A stretch of DNA of 57,637 bases from Candidatus Thioglobus sp. (GTDB lineage: Bacteria; Pseudomonadota; Gammaproteobacteria; PS1; Pseudothioglobaceae): positions 34,394 to 92,030 of the forward strand of contig DUCF01000052.1 in the NCBI GenBank assembly GCA_012959965.1. Reading direction: 5' to 3'. The number at the start of each line of letters is the position of its first letter. The stretch's first letter is position 1. The position numbers were made by a program, and so were the translations under genes. Positions 35,031 to 43,487 of the stretch are shown here, piece by piece. The notes under the pieces are model-generated. The model worked only from the letters and a program-made list of their open reading frames with translations. It searched no databases and was not told the DNA's origin.

Positions 35031-36308
35031 TTAATCTAGTGACTCAATGTGAATAATTTTCACACTGGCTTGGTTGAATTCGCAGGCTTCAATTGCCAAC
35101 TTGACAGCACGAATGTCCTGAGTATGAATTCTGTTGGTGATGACGGCGATATGAGCGTTGTTATTGCCGTCCACTTGTTTTTGCACAAGAGATTCAATGC
35201 TGACATTGTTTTGAGAAAATATTTGTGTTATTTCAGCAAGCACACCCCTCTTATCTGAAACCAGCAAGCGCAGATAAAACTCGCTTTCAATTAAATCCGA
35301 ATCAAGAACTTCCGGTTTTTCTTGTAATTTCCAACCAAGGACATGACTACTTTTTTGGTTGTTGATAATGTCGATTAAATCGGCTATGACCGCTGAGGCT
35401 GTTGCCTCATCGCCTGCGCCAGCACCATAGTAAAGTGATGTTCCAAGGGCGTTACTTTTAACCAGTACTGCATTCATTACCCCATTGACATTGGCAATTA
35501 ATTGGTCATTTGCAATTAAAGTTGGATGAACGCGCATCTCAATTGCGTCACCAGATCTTTTAGCAATACCAAGATGCTTGATTGTGTATCCTAATTCTGT
35601 TGCGTATTTAATATCTTCAGAAGTAACTTCACTGATGCCTTTTGTGTACACTTTATCAAATTGCAATTCTGTGCCAAATGCAATCGCCGCAAGAATGCAG
35701 AGTTTGTGAGCTGCATCAATACCCTCAATGTCAAATGTGGGGTCAGCTTCGGCGTAACCTAATGCCTGGGCCTCCGCCAAAACGTCGTCAAAATCCCTAC
35801 CTTTCTCTTTCATTTCGCTAAGGATAAAGTTGCCAGTGCCGTTAATAATGCCTGCCACCAATTCAATTTTGTTGGCACTTAACCCTTGCTCTAAAGATTT
35901 TAAAATAGGGATTCCGCCCGCAACAGCTGCTTCAAACAGTAGATGCACGTTTTTCTCTTTGGCAAGTGCTAGTAGTTCATTGCCATGGGTTGCAATTAAA
36001 GCTTTGTTGGCGGTAATGACGTGCTTGTTGTTATTGATTGCGGCAATAACTAACTCTTTAGCGATGGTTGTGCCGCCAATAAGTTCTAATATAACGTTTA
36101 TCTCTGGGTTATTGACGACTTCAAATGCATCCTCGGTAATGTTGATGTTACCATCGGCACAAATTCTTGACTCGTCAAGGCTTTTGACAGCCGCATGTAG
36201 CATATGAATTTGTTCCCCGGTGCGACGTTCAATGGAGTCGCTGTTTTTTCGTAAAACATTAACAACACCACCACCGACGGTTCCAAGACCTAGAATACCA
36301 ATTTTCAT
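35031..36308 (-). CDS. hom: Homoserine dehydrogenase
   Basis: Reduces aspartate semialdehyde to homoserine. The 425 residues have the N-terminal NAD(P) site KIGILGLGTVGGGVVNVL, the catalytic-domain landmark GGIPILKSLEQGLSANKI with NGTGNFILSEM, and a C-terminal ACT domain (about 345-425) for threonine feedback. The start MKIGILGLG at 36308 is chosen over a reading 22 codons longer because the glycine-rich loop is normally at the very N-terminus. First gene of the hom-thrC-cysM-clc run. Confidence 0.95.
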   Translation of the reverse strand: MKIGILGLGTVGGGVVNVLRKNSDSIERRTGEQIHMLHAAVKSLDESRICADGNINITEDAFEVVNNPEINVILELIGGTTIAKELVIAAINNNKHVITANKALIATHGNELLALAKEKNVHLLFEAAVAGGIPILKSLEQGLSANKIELVAGIINGTGNFILSEMKEKGRDFDDVLAEAQALGYAEADPTFDIEGIDAAHKLCILAAIAFGTELQFDKVYTKGISEVTSEDIKYATELGYTIKHLGIAKRSGDAIEMRVHPTLIANDQLIANVNGVMNAVLVKSNALGTSLYYGAGAGDEATASAVIADLIDIINNQKSSHVLGWKLQEKPEVLDSDLIESEFYLRLLVSDKRGVLAEITQIFSQNNVSIESLVQKQVDGNNNAHIAVITNRIHTQDIRAVKLAIEACEFNQASVKIIHIESLD

Positions 36309-36583
36309 AACCCAACCTGAATAAATGCAAAGTTGCATTATACCAAGCGCTGAAAAACAGCACCAGTTTATCAAGTATAAAAATGTTGGTATTGTTGTTG
36401 AGTTGGATTAATTGTCAGCCGTAAATTTTTTTTGCTTAATCCACCCATGCAGATGTATTTAAGCTCAAGAAAATCATCTATATCGCAGGCTTTAAATCTC
36501 ATAAAGATTGACACCTTCCAAGGCACTATAGCTTTTTTCTGCAGATCCTGTGATAAGTTATTACAATATTCAGAATATTGTTA
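36309..36583. other. Intergenic region between hom and gabT with a gabD-derived fragment
   Basis: About 275 bases with no complete gene. It holds an exact 38-base copy of the end of gabD (36441-36478) with a weaker extension on both sides. Immediately after the gabT stop is a 19-base inverted repeat, ACAATATTCAGAATATTGT (36563-36581), which may end the gabT transcript or bind a protein. Confidence 0.7.
36441..36478 (-). repeat. 38-bp direct repeat, remnant of the gabD 3' end (copy 1)
   Basis: Identical over 38 bases to 37918-37955, where it encodes part of the GabD C-terminus (DDFLELKYICMGG). Read on the minus strand, this copy still encodes the same residues but ends differently. The two copies flank gabT exactly, in the same orientation, 1,477 bases apart. 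Confidence 0.9.
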
Positions 36584-37864
36584 TTAATTACCAACCAAAC
36601 TCAAAAATGTCTTCTCGAAAATGTCTAGCCCTTCTTCCAATATATGTTGTTCAATTGTAAGCGGTGTTAGCACCCTAATTACATTGCCTCTTGTGCCACA
36701 AGAAAGTAAGATTAAGCCATTTTTCCCAGCCTCTGTTACCATGTCTTTGGTTAATTCAGGGTTTGGACAGTCCACATCTCCATTGTTAATCAATTCACAG
36801 GCAACCATTGCACCAGAGTTTCTGACGTTTCCAATGAGGTTTGGATATTGTTTTTGTAACTGCCTAAGTTTTTCTGCAATTGTGTCACCAATGACATTGG
36901 CCTTTGAAACCAAGCCCTCTTCTTCAATGACTGTAAGCGCTGCAAGTGCCGCTGCACAAGACACTGGAGAGCCTGCATAAGTTCCGCCCAAGCCGCCGGG
37001 TAAGGGTTTGTCCATTATCTCAGTTTTACCTACCACTGCTGCTAGTGGGTAACCACCCGCCAAACCTTTTGCCATGGTTAATAAATCGGGCTCGACTTGA
37101 TGGTGCTCACAGGCAAAGAATGAGCCTGTTCTGCCAAACCCAGTTTGAATTTCATCAACGATAAGCAAAATTCCGTGCTTATCGCAAATTGTACGAAGGG
37201 ACTGCAAGAAGCCCTCTGGTGCCTCATAAAAGCCACCTTCACCCTGAACTGGTTCAATAATAATCGCAGCTATTTGTTCGGCTTCGATACTAACCTTAAA
37301 AATATTGTCAATATGCTTAAGAGAGTCTTCTGTACTGATACCGTGGTAATCGATTGGAAAGGGTGCGTGATATATATCATTTGGAAATGGGCCGTAACCG
37401 TTTTTGTATGGCGCAACTTTTCCGGTCAACCCCATACACATATTGGTTCGTCCATGAAATCCACCATTAAAGGCAATTACACCAGGGCGGTTGGTGGCCG
37501 CTCTTGCAATTTTAATTGCATTCTCAACCGCCTCTGCGCCTGTGGTAACAAAGATCAATTTTGGATCCTTAATTGGTGCTTTTTCAATAATTTTTTCAGC
37601 AAGCTCAATGGCTACTTTGTACGGTGTAACCATGATACAAGTGTGACTAAAATTGGCCACTTGCTTCTGAACAGCGGCGGTAACTTTTGGATGTGTGTGC
37701 CCGGTATTAACGACAGCAATGCCAGCGCCAAAATCAATATATCGCTTGCCGTCTTCATCCCAAAGCTCAGAATTTATTCCTTTTTTTACAAAAATTGGCA
37801 AAAGGTTTCCCTGTCCACGTGGAAATACGTTATTTTTGCGTAGTTGTAATTCTAAATTTGTCAT
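36584..37864 (-). CDS. gabT: 4-aminobutyrate / 5-aminovalerate aminotransferase
   Basis: Class III PLP aminotransferase that moves the amino group of GABA (and usually 5-aminovalerate) to 2-oxoglutarate. The 426-residue protein has TTGAEAVENAIKIAR near 107-121, NGGFHGRT, VDEIQTGFGRTG with D237 and the Schiff-base lysine K266 in MAKGLAGGYP. It follows gabD by 37 bases. The gene is flanked by a 38-bp direct repeat, so it can be lost or was inserted as a unit. With gabD it would finish putrescine degradation to succinate, or cadaverine to glutarate. Confidence 0.93.
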   Translation of the reverse strand: MTNLELQLRKNNVFPRGQGNLLPIFVKKGINSELWDEDGKRYIDFGAGIAVVNTGHTHPKVTAAVQKQVANFSHTCIMVTPYKVAIELAEKIIEKAPIKDPKLIFVTTGAEAVENAIKIARAATNRPGVIAFNGGFHGRTNMCMGLTGKVAPYKNGYGPFPNDIYHAPFPIDYHGISTEDSLKHIDNIFKVSIEAEQIAAIIIEPVQGEGGFYEAPEGFLQSLRTICDKHGILLIVDEIQTGFGRTGSFFACEHHQVEPDLLTMAKGLAGGYPLAAVVGKTEIMDKPLPGGLGGTYAGSPVSCAAALAALTVIEEEGLVSKANVIGDTIAEKLRQLQKQYPNLIGNVRNSGAMVACELINNGDVDCPNPELTKDMVTEAGKNGLILLSCGTRGNVIRVLTPLTIEQHILEEGLDIFEKTFLSLVGN

Positions 37865-37901
37865 TTTTTCCTTTAAATATCAGTTAGTTAATCACTACCA
37901 G

Positions 37902-39362
37902 TTAATTGCCGGTCAAGCCACCCATGCAGATGTATTTAAGCTCAAGAAAATCATCAATACCATAGTGCGATCCTTCTCTACCTAACCCTGATTCTTTGAC
38001 ACCACCAAAAGGCGCAACTTCGTTAGAAATGACCCCTTCATTCACACCCACCATGCCGTATTCTAGTGCTTCAGATACACGCCATACTCGGCTGATGTCA
38101 TTAGTGTAGAAATAGGAGGCTAGGCCAAACTCCGTGTCATTGGCCATTGCAATGGCTTCTTCCTCTGTCGAGAATTTAAAGACTGGTGCCAAGGGGCCAA
38201 AAGTCTCCTCTTTGGCGACCTTCATTTCAATCGTTGCGTTGGCAATAACTGTTGGCTCAAATAGTGTGCCACCTTTTGCGTGGCGCTTGCCTCCGGCAAC
38301 AACAACACCACCTTTCGCGATGGCATCTTCGATATGCTCTTCTACTTTCTCAACCGCATTTTTGTTAATCAACGGCCCTTGAGAAATGCCATTTTCCAAT
38401 CCATCTCCTACATTGAGAGACTTAACGGCTTCGCTCAGTTTTTCAATGAATTTGTCGTAAATACCTTCTTGCGCAAGAATTCTGTTTGTACAAACACAGG
38501 TTTGGCCGGTATTTCGGTATTTTGAGGCCATTACGCCGGTGATAGCTAAATTCAAGTCGGCGTCATCAAACACAATAAACGGCGCATTGCCACCTAGTTC
38601 CATTGAAACTTTTTTCATTGTATCGGCACAGTTTTTAGTCAGTATTTTGCCTACAGCAGTAGAGCCGGTAAATGATAATTTTCTGACAATTGGGCTGTCA
38701 GTGAGTGCGGCACCGATTTCTTTGGCGTTGGTACCAACCACCACATTAATGATGCCTGCAGGGATGCCTGCTTGGTCAGCCAGCTCAGCAAGTGCCAAGG
38801 CTGAGAGTGGCGTTTCTGCGGCAGGTTTAATGACAACGGGGCAGCCGGCAGCCAAAGCTGGTGCACACTTGCGAGTTATCATTGCAATGGGAAAGTTCCA
38901 CGGCGTAATGGCAGCAACCACACCAATTGGCTGTTTGATAACGATAATTCTTCGATCATTAGAAGGGGTAGGGATAACATCGCCATAGGTTCTTTTACCT
39001 TCTTCTGCAAACCATTCAATAAACGAAGCACCATAAGCCACTTCACCGCGGGATTCAGCCAAAGGTTTTCCTTGCTCAAGTGTCATCAAAGTGGCTAAAT
39101 CTTCTTGGTTTTCAAGAATAAGATTAAACCATTTTCTCAATACAGCGGCTCTTTCCTTGGCGGTTCTACTGCGCCAATTTGGCCAGGCATTGTTGGCAGC
39201 TTCAATTGCGCTATTTGTTTCTGCTTTACCCATCTCTGGCAATGTGCAGATAAGCTTCTGTGAGTAAGCATTATTCACATTAAATCTGTTGGTATTTTCA
39301 GCGCCAACCCATTGTCCGTTAATATAGCCTGCTGTCTTTATAAGAGATTCGTTGTTTAGCAT
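37902..39362 (-). CDS. gabD: Succinate-semialdehyde / glutarate-semialdehyde dehydrogenase
   Basis: Oxidises succinic (and probably glutaric) semialdehyde with NAD(P)+. The 486 residues match GabD length and pattern: ITPWNFPIAMITRK near 152-165, catalytic E255 in MELGGNAPF and catalytic C289 in RNTGQTCVCTNR. The second cysteine two residues on is the redox-switch residue seen in GabD. It lies 45 bases after potC and before gabT on the same strand, so it may be read through from the polyamine importer operon. Confidence 0.95.
   Translation of the reverse strand: MLNNESLIKTAGYINGQWVGAENTNRFNVNNAYSQKLICTLPEMGKAETNSAIEAANNAWPNWRSRTAKERAAVLRKWFNLILENQEDLATLMTLEQGKPLAESRGEVAYGASFIEWFAEEGKRTYGDVIPTPSNDRRIIVIKQPIGVVAAITPWNFPIAMITRKCAPALAAGCPVVIKPAAETPLSALALAELADQAGIPAGIINVVVGTNAKEIGAALTDSPIVRKLSFTGSTAVGKILTKNCADTMKKVSMELGGNAPFIVFDDADLNLAITGVMASKYRNTGQTCVCTNRILAQEGIYDKFIEKLSEAVKSLNVGDGLENGISQGPLINKNAVEKVEEHIEDAIAKGGVVVAGGKRHAKGGTLFEPTVIANATIEMKVAKEETFGPLAPVFKFSTEEEAIAMANDTEFGLASYFYTNDISRVWRVSEALEYGMVGVNEGVISNEVAPFGGVKESGLGREGSHYGIDDFLELKYICMGGLTGN
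37918..37955 (-). repeat. 38-bp direct repeat at the gabD 3' end (copy 2)
   Basis: This is the in-gene copy, covering the last codons of gabD except the final three. Its twin lies beyond gabT at 36441-36478. Confidence 0.9.
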
Positions 39363-39407
39363 TTCTTGCTTCCTGATTGGGTAATTAATATTGAGGTGAT
39401 TATAGTC

Positions 39408-40190
39408 TTAATTGTTTTTCTGCCTCTTCCCAATAAGGGATCCAGCAACAACACCTAAGGCTACCAGACCAACAAGAATTGTGGATACAGCATTGATCTC
39501 TGGTGTTACGCCAAGTCGAACCATGGAGTAAATTTTCATAGGCAAAGTGGTTGACCCGGGCCCCGAGGTAAAGCTTGCAATAACTAAATCGTCTAACGAC
39601 AAAGTAAATGACAATAACCAACCCGAAATAACGGCCGGCAGTATGATTGGCAAGGTGATTAAGAAGAAAGTTTTGAACGGCGTACAACCAAGATCTAGTG
39701 CCGCCTCATTAATACTGTCATCATAGCTTGACATTCTTGACTGGACAACGACTGCCACGTAACACATGGAAAAAGTAATATGCGCAAGTGTAACCGTCAT
39801 CACGCCTCTGTCTATGGACAGTGCAACAAACATCAAAAGTAATGAAAGGCCGATAATTACTTCTGGCATTACCATCGGTGCGTATATCATGCCCGAGAAT
39901 AGTGTTCGACCTCTAAATCTTCCAAATTTTGCCATCACTAAACCTGCGACTGTTCCAAGAAGAGTAGCAATTGTTGAGGAGGTAAATGCAACTTTAATGG
40001 TGACCCATGCGGCGTCTTTAATACCTTGATTGCTCATCAATTCGCCATACCATTTTGTTGAGAATCCACCCCAAACGGTCACCAATTTGGACTCGTTGAA
40101 ACTAAAAACGACTAGGATAATAATGGGTATATACAAAAAAGCAAAGCCCAGTATTAAGGAGGTTTTATTAAAAAGAGTTAGGCGTGTCAT
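39408..40190 (-). CDS. potC: Spermidine/putrescine ABC transporter permease (PotC/PotI type)
   Basis: 260-residue inner-membrane permease with six hydrophobic helices. The EAA motif is SINEAALDLGCTPFKTFFLITLP, and the ending SFTLSLDDLVIASFTSGPGSTTLPMKIY is characteristic of PotC/PotI. Its start overlaps the potB stop by four bases (ATGA). It is part of potF-A-B-C on the minus strand, followed by gabD and gabT, which degrade the imported amine's products. Confidence 0.93.
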   Translation of the reverse strand: MTRLTLFNKTSLILGFAFLYIPIIILVVFSFNESKLVTVWGGFSTKWYGELMSNQGIKDAAWVTIKVAFTSSTIATLLGTVAGLVMAKFGRFRGRTLFSGMIYAPMVMPEVIIGLSLLLMFVALSIDRGVMTVTLAHITFSMCYVAVVVQSRMSSYDDSINEAALDLGCTPFKTFFLITLPIILPAVISGWLLSFTLSLDDLVIASFTSGPGSTTLPMKIYSMVRLGVTPEINAVSTILVGLVALGVVAGSLIGKRQKNN

Positions 40191-41080
40191 GAGATTGCTT
40201 TTTCTTGGGATTTTTGATAATACATAATCGGAACGACGAGTATTGCCAGCAGAATAATGGCAACAGCTGAAGCAACTGGCCAGTCTCTATTGTTAAAGAA
40301 CTCCATCCATAATACTTTACCGATCATCAAGGTTTGGGTGCCACCCAGTAAATCAGGGATAACAAATTCACCGACAGCCGGAATAAAGACCAAGAAGCAG
40401 CCGGCTAGAATGCCTGGTAGCGACAAGGGGATAGTGATTGTCCAAAAAGCCTTGAAAGGGCGGCAACCTAAATCAGCAGCAGCCTCTAACAAACTAAAAT
40501 CCATTTTTTCAAGATTGGCGTAGAGGGGTAGAATCATAAAAGGAAGGTATGAGTAGACAATACCAATGTAGACCGCTAAATCGGTATTCATAATAGTCAG
40601 CGGTTTGTCAATAACGCCAAGAGAAATTAACAATAGATTTAACAGGCCTTCTGTTTTCAAAATACCAATCCAAGCATAGACACGGATTAGGAACGAAGTC
40701 CAGAAAGGGAGAATCACCAGCATTAACAATATGCCACGCCAGCGCGTTGGCGCTTTTGCGATGCTGTAAGCAATCGCATAACCTACTAGCAATGCAATAA
40801 AGGTGGAAATGGTTGCAATTTTTAGACTGGAGAGGTAGGCGTTAATATAAAGCGAGTCTTCAAGAATAAATAAATAGCTGCCAAGGCTAGCCTTTATCGT
40901 CGGCCATAAAGAATCGCCCCATTCAAGCAAAGAGGTGTAGGGTGGTATAGCTATAATTGGCTCTGCAAGGCTAATTTTCAGAACAATTAAAAAAGGCAGA
41001 AGAAACAAAAGCAACAGCCACAGATAAGGAATACCAATAACCGCCGTTCTGCCACTGATGATTTTTCTATAGTTTTTCAT
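40187..41080 (-). CDS. potB: Spermidine/putrescine ABC transporter permease (PotB/PotH type)
   Basis: 297-residue permease partner of PotC. It contains an EAA loop LLEAAADLGCRPFKAFWTITIPLS and the PotB-type ending VGEFVIPDLLGGTQTLMIG, with six to seven hydrophobic segments. Coupled to potC by a four-base overlap, and 29 bases after potA. Confidence 0.93.
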   Translation of the reverse strand: MKNYRKIISGRTAVIGIPYLWLLLLFLLPFLIVLKISLAEPIIAIPPYTSLLEWGDSLWPTIKASLGSYLFILEDSLYINAYLSSLKIATISTFIALLVGYAIAYSIAKAPTRWRGILLMLVILPFWTSFLIRVYAWIGILKTEGLLNLLLISLGVIDKPLTIMNTDLAVYIGIVYSYLPFMILPLYANLEKMDFSLLEAAADLGCRPFKAFWTITIPLSLPGILAGCFLVFIPAVGEFVIPDLLGGTQTLMIGKVLWMEFFNNRDWPVASAVAIILLAILVVPIMYYQKSQEKAIS

Positions 41081-41109
41081 TTATATTATTAACCCCTACA
41101 GTAAGCGTA

Positions 41110-42240
41110 TCAGGATTGCAAAACAACCGCTGAGTTTGGCAACCAGTGAAGGTAAACCTCATCCTCCCAGGTTAAGTGGTGTTCTGCAGCTCGTTCTCGA
41201 TTGGCTCGACACGCCGTTAATACTTTGCCATTGTCCAATTTAACATGGTAAGTTGACATACTACCCACATAGCTTATATCTTCTATTTTTCCTTTAAGGA
41301 TATTGTGTTGACAGTCGGGTTTTGCTTTTGATATTTCCAATTTTTCTGGCCGAATAGCAAACCATAGTTTTTGCCCGATACCTGCCGTTGTTGGCTGAGT
41401 TGCATACACAACACACTTGGCATCATCAGAGTCAAGTTGTGTGCCAATCTCATTCTTGCCTTGGTAGGTGCCTTCGAGAAAATTAACATTACCAATAAAA
41501 TCAGCAACGTCACGATTGATAGGTGCTTCATAAATATCTGTTGGTGTTGCAACTTGTGTCAAATATCCAGCATCCATGAGGCCTATTCGACTCGAAACTG
41601 TCATTGCCTCCTCTTGATCATGGGTGACAATAACAAAGGTCACCCCAAGCTTTTCTTGAATATTCATCAGTTCAAATTGAGTTTGTTCCCTAAGGCGCTT
41701 ATCGAGCGCACCTAAAGGTTCGTCCAATAGCAGTAGTTTTGGGCGTTTGGCCAAACTTCTTCCAAGAGCGACGCGTTGACGCTGTCCACCTGAAAGTTGG
41801 CTTGGCTTTCGTTTTGCAAGCTCTGTCAGTTGTACGAGTTCCAACATTTCATCAACACGATTTTTGATTTCGTTGGCGGGTAATTTGTCTTGCTTTAAGC
41901 CAAAAGCAATATTTTTTTCAACAGTCATATGCGGGAACAAAGCATAAGATTGAAACATCATGTTGATCGGCCTTAAATGCGGAGGCACTTGAGAAATGTC
42001 CTCCCCATCCAACAGTATTGTACCCTCTGTTGGTTTTTCAAAGCCTGCCAGCATACGCAGTAAAGTTGTTTTGCCGCAGCCAGAAGGGCCAAGCAAAGAG
42101 AAGAATTCGTTTTTATAGATATTGAGCGAAAGATTATCAATCGCGGTAAAGTCGCCAAATCTTTTGGTGACGTTGATAATTTTAATATAGGGTTTTTGAC
42201 TGGCATCAGTCCAAGGCGCAATTGTGTTAATTTCAGTCAT
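41110..42240 (-). CDS. potA: Spermidine/putrescine ABC transporter ATPase
   Basis: 376-residue ATPase with Walker A GPSGCGKTT near residue 53, Q-loop FQSYALFPHMTV, signature LSGGQRQRVALGRSLAKRP, Walker B LLLLDEPLGALD, and a C-terminal TOBE domain (about 290-370). The start at 42240 (MTEINTIAPW) is preferred, since the longer in-frame reading begins in the intergenic space with no homologous sequence. Sits between the binding-protein gene and the permeases. Confidence 0.93.
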   Translation of the reverse strand: MTEINTIAPWTDASQKPYIKIINVTKRFGDFTAIDNLSLNIYKNEFFSLLGPSGCGKTTLLRMLAGFEKPTEGTILLDGEDISQVPPHLRPINMMFQSYALFPHMTVEKNIAFGLKQDKLPANEIKNRVDEMLELVQLTELAKRKPSQLSGGQRQRVALGRSLAKRPKLLLLDEPLGALDKRLREQTQFELMNIQEKLGVTFVIVTHDQEEAMTVSSRIGLMDAGYLTQVATPTDIYEAPINRDVADFIGNVNFLEGTYQGKNEIGTQLDSDDAKCVVYATQPTTAGIGQKLWFAIRPEKLEISKAKPDCQHNILKGKIEDISYVGSMSTYHVKLDNGKVLTACRANRERAAEHHLTWEDEVYLHWLPNSAVVLQS

Positions 42241-42313
42241 AATGCTTGAGTATTTAATAAAAATACCCTCATGGCTACAAGGATGGTGCCATGAGGGCAA
42301 TAATAACGCAGTT

Positions 42314-43411
42314 TTACTGGCCTGTTGTAATCTTAGTCCAAGTACGGGTTACAACACGTTGTGTTGAAGCATCGTAGGTTGGGCTAGTGTACATTCCTGC
42401 CATGGCCTCTTCTGTTGGGTAAACCGCAGGGTCACCCAATAATTCCGGATCAAGTAACGGCTGAGAAGCCAAGTTGCCATTCGCGTACCAAACGTAGTTG
42501 GTTGCAGTGGCAATTTGCTCAGGCTGCATTGTCCAGTTAATGAACTTGTGTGCATTATCCATATGCGGTGCGTCTTTTGGTATGGCCAATTGATCGAACC
42601 ACATCAAGGCACCTTCTTTAGGAACTACATAAACAATTTCCACGCCATTGTCTGCATCCCATGCCGCGTACTGTGCCATGAAAATATCGCCTGACCAGCC
42701 TGTGGTTAAGCAGATATCGCCATTTGCAAGCGAATCAATGTATTGCGATGAGTGAAACTTCTGAATGTATGGTCTGACTGCAGTCCACACAGCTTCAGCT
42801 TTTTTCAATACATCGGGGTCTGTTGTGGTTGGATCTTCACCAAGGTAAGATAACGCCATAGGGAGCATCTCTGTTGGTGCGTTGAGAACGTGAATACCAC
42901 AATCGGCAAATTTAGAGACAACATCTGGATTAAAGATCATGTCGAGTGAGTCTACCGGGGCATCGGGCATTCTTTCAAGAATCATGCCTTCGTTGTAGCC
43001 AAAGCCTGTAGTGCCCCACATCCAGTTAACAGAATAGTCATTTAGTGGACCGTAACCGGCAACACGATTTTCAACCATATCCCACATATTGCCAATATTA
43101 CTTAGCTTGGATTTGTCTAGCTTTTGGAAAACACCTGCTTGAATTTGGCGCGCAAGAAAACTCGCCGAAGGAACAACAACGTCATATCCAGAACCGCCAG
43201 CCAATAGCTTGGCTTCTAGTATTTCGTTAGAATCAAAAACGTCATAAACTACTTTAATGCCAGTTGCAGCAGTAAAGTCAGTTAGAACTTGTTCGTCGAT
43301 ATAGTCTGACCAGTTGTAGACGTGAACGACATTGTCACCGCTAGCTATAGCGCCTTGCATAGAACATGCAAGTGCAGCAGCTATCAGTGCATTTTTAGTA
43401 TTAAATTTCAT
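42314..43411 (-). CDS. potF: Polyamine ABC transporter substrate-binding protein (PotF/SpuD type)
   Basis: Periplasmic receptor for putrescine or spermidine, 365 residues. It has a Sec signal peptide (MKFNTKNALIAAALACSMQG, cleavage near AIA-SG). The mature N-terminus VVHVYNWSDYIDE is the hallmark of PotF/SpuD/SpuE, and a TTGWSGDIFMAQY segment lies near the binding cleft. The start at 43411 is preceded by GGAGAGAG. Putrescine and spermidine specificity cannot be separated by eye. First gene of the importer operon. Confidence 0.93.
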   Translation of the reverse strand: MKFNTKNALIAAALACSMQGAIASGDNVVHVYNWSDYIDEQVLTDFTAATGIKVVYDVFDSNEILEAKLLAGGSGYDVVVPSASFLARQIQAGVFQKLDKSKLSNIGNMWDMVENRVAGYGPLNDYSVNWMWGTTGFGYNEGMILERMPDAPVDSLDMIFNPDVVSKFADCGIHVLNAPTEMLPMALSYLGEDPTTTDPDVLKKAEAVWTAVRPYIQKFHSSQYIDSLANGDICLTTGWSGDIFMAQYAAWDADNGVEIVYVVPKEGALMWFDQLAIPKDAPHMDNAHKFINWTMQPEQIATATNYVWYANGNLASQPLLDPELLGDPAVYPTEEAMAGMYTSPTYDASTQRVVTRTWTKITTGQ

Positions 43412-43434
43412 ATCTCTCTCCATTTTTTGTAAAA

Positions 43435-43458
43435 CTTTTAAACGGTATTGTTTAAAAG
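43435..43458. promoter_or_regulatory. Perfect inverted repeat upstream of potF
   Basis: CTTTTAAAC and GTTTAAAAG, a 9-bp perfect inverted repeat with a 6-base spacer, lie 24 bases before the potF start and 30 bases after the end of the glutamine synthetase-like gene on the same strand. It could be an operator for the importer or a weak terminator; the following T run is short. Confidence 0.5.
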
Positions 43459-43487
43459 ACCTTTTGAAACCTCTCTTAATTGTGTGC

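Noticed and set aside
37145-37843. Plus-strand open frame of 232 codons opposite gabT
   Set aside because: Antisense to a conserved aminotransferase, with low-complexity composition and no ribosome-binding site.
36441-37955. Direct repeats as insertion-sequence or attachment-site ends
   Set aside because: No transposase or integrase lies between them, and the repeat is part of the gabD coding sequence.
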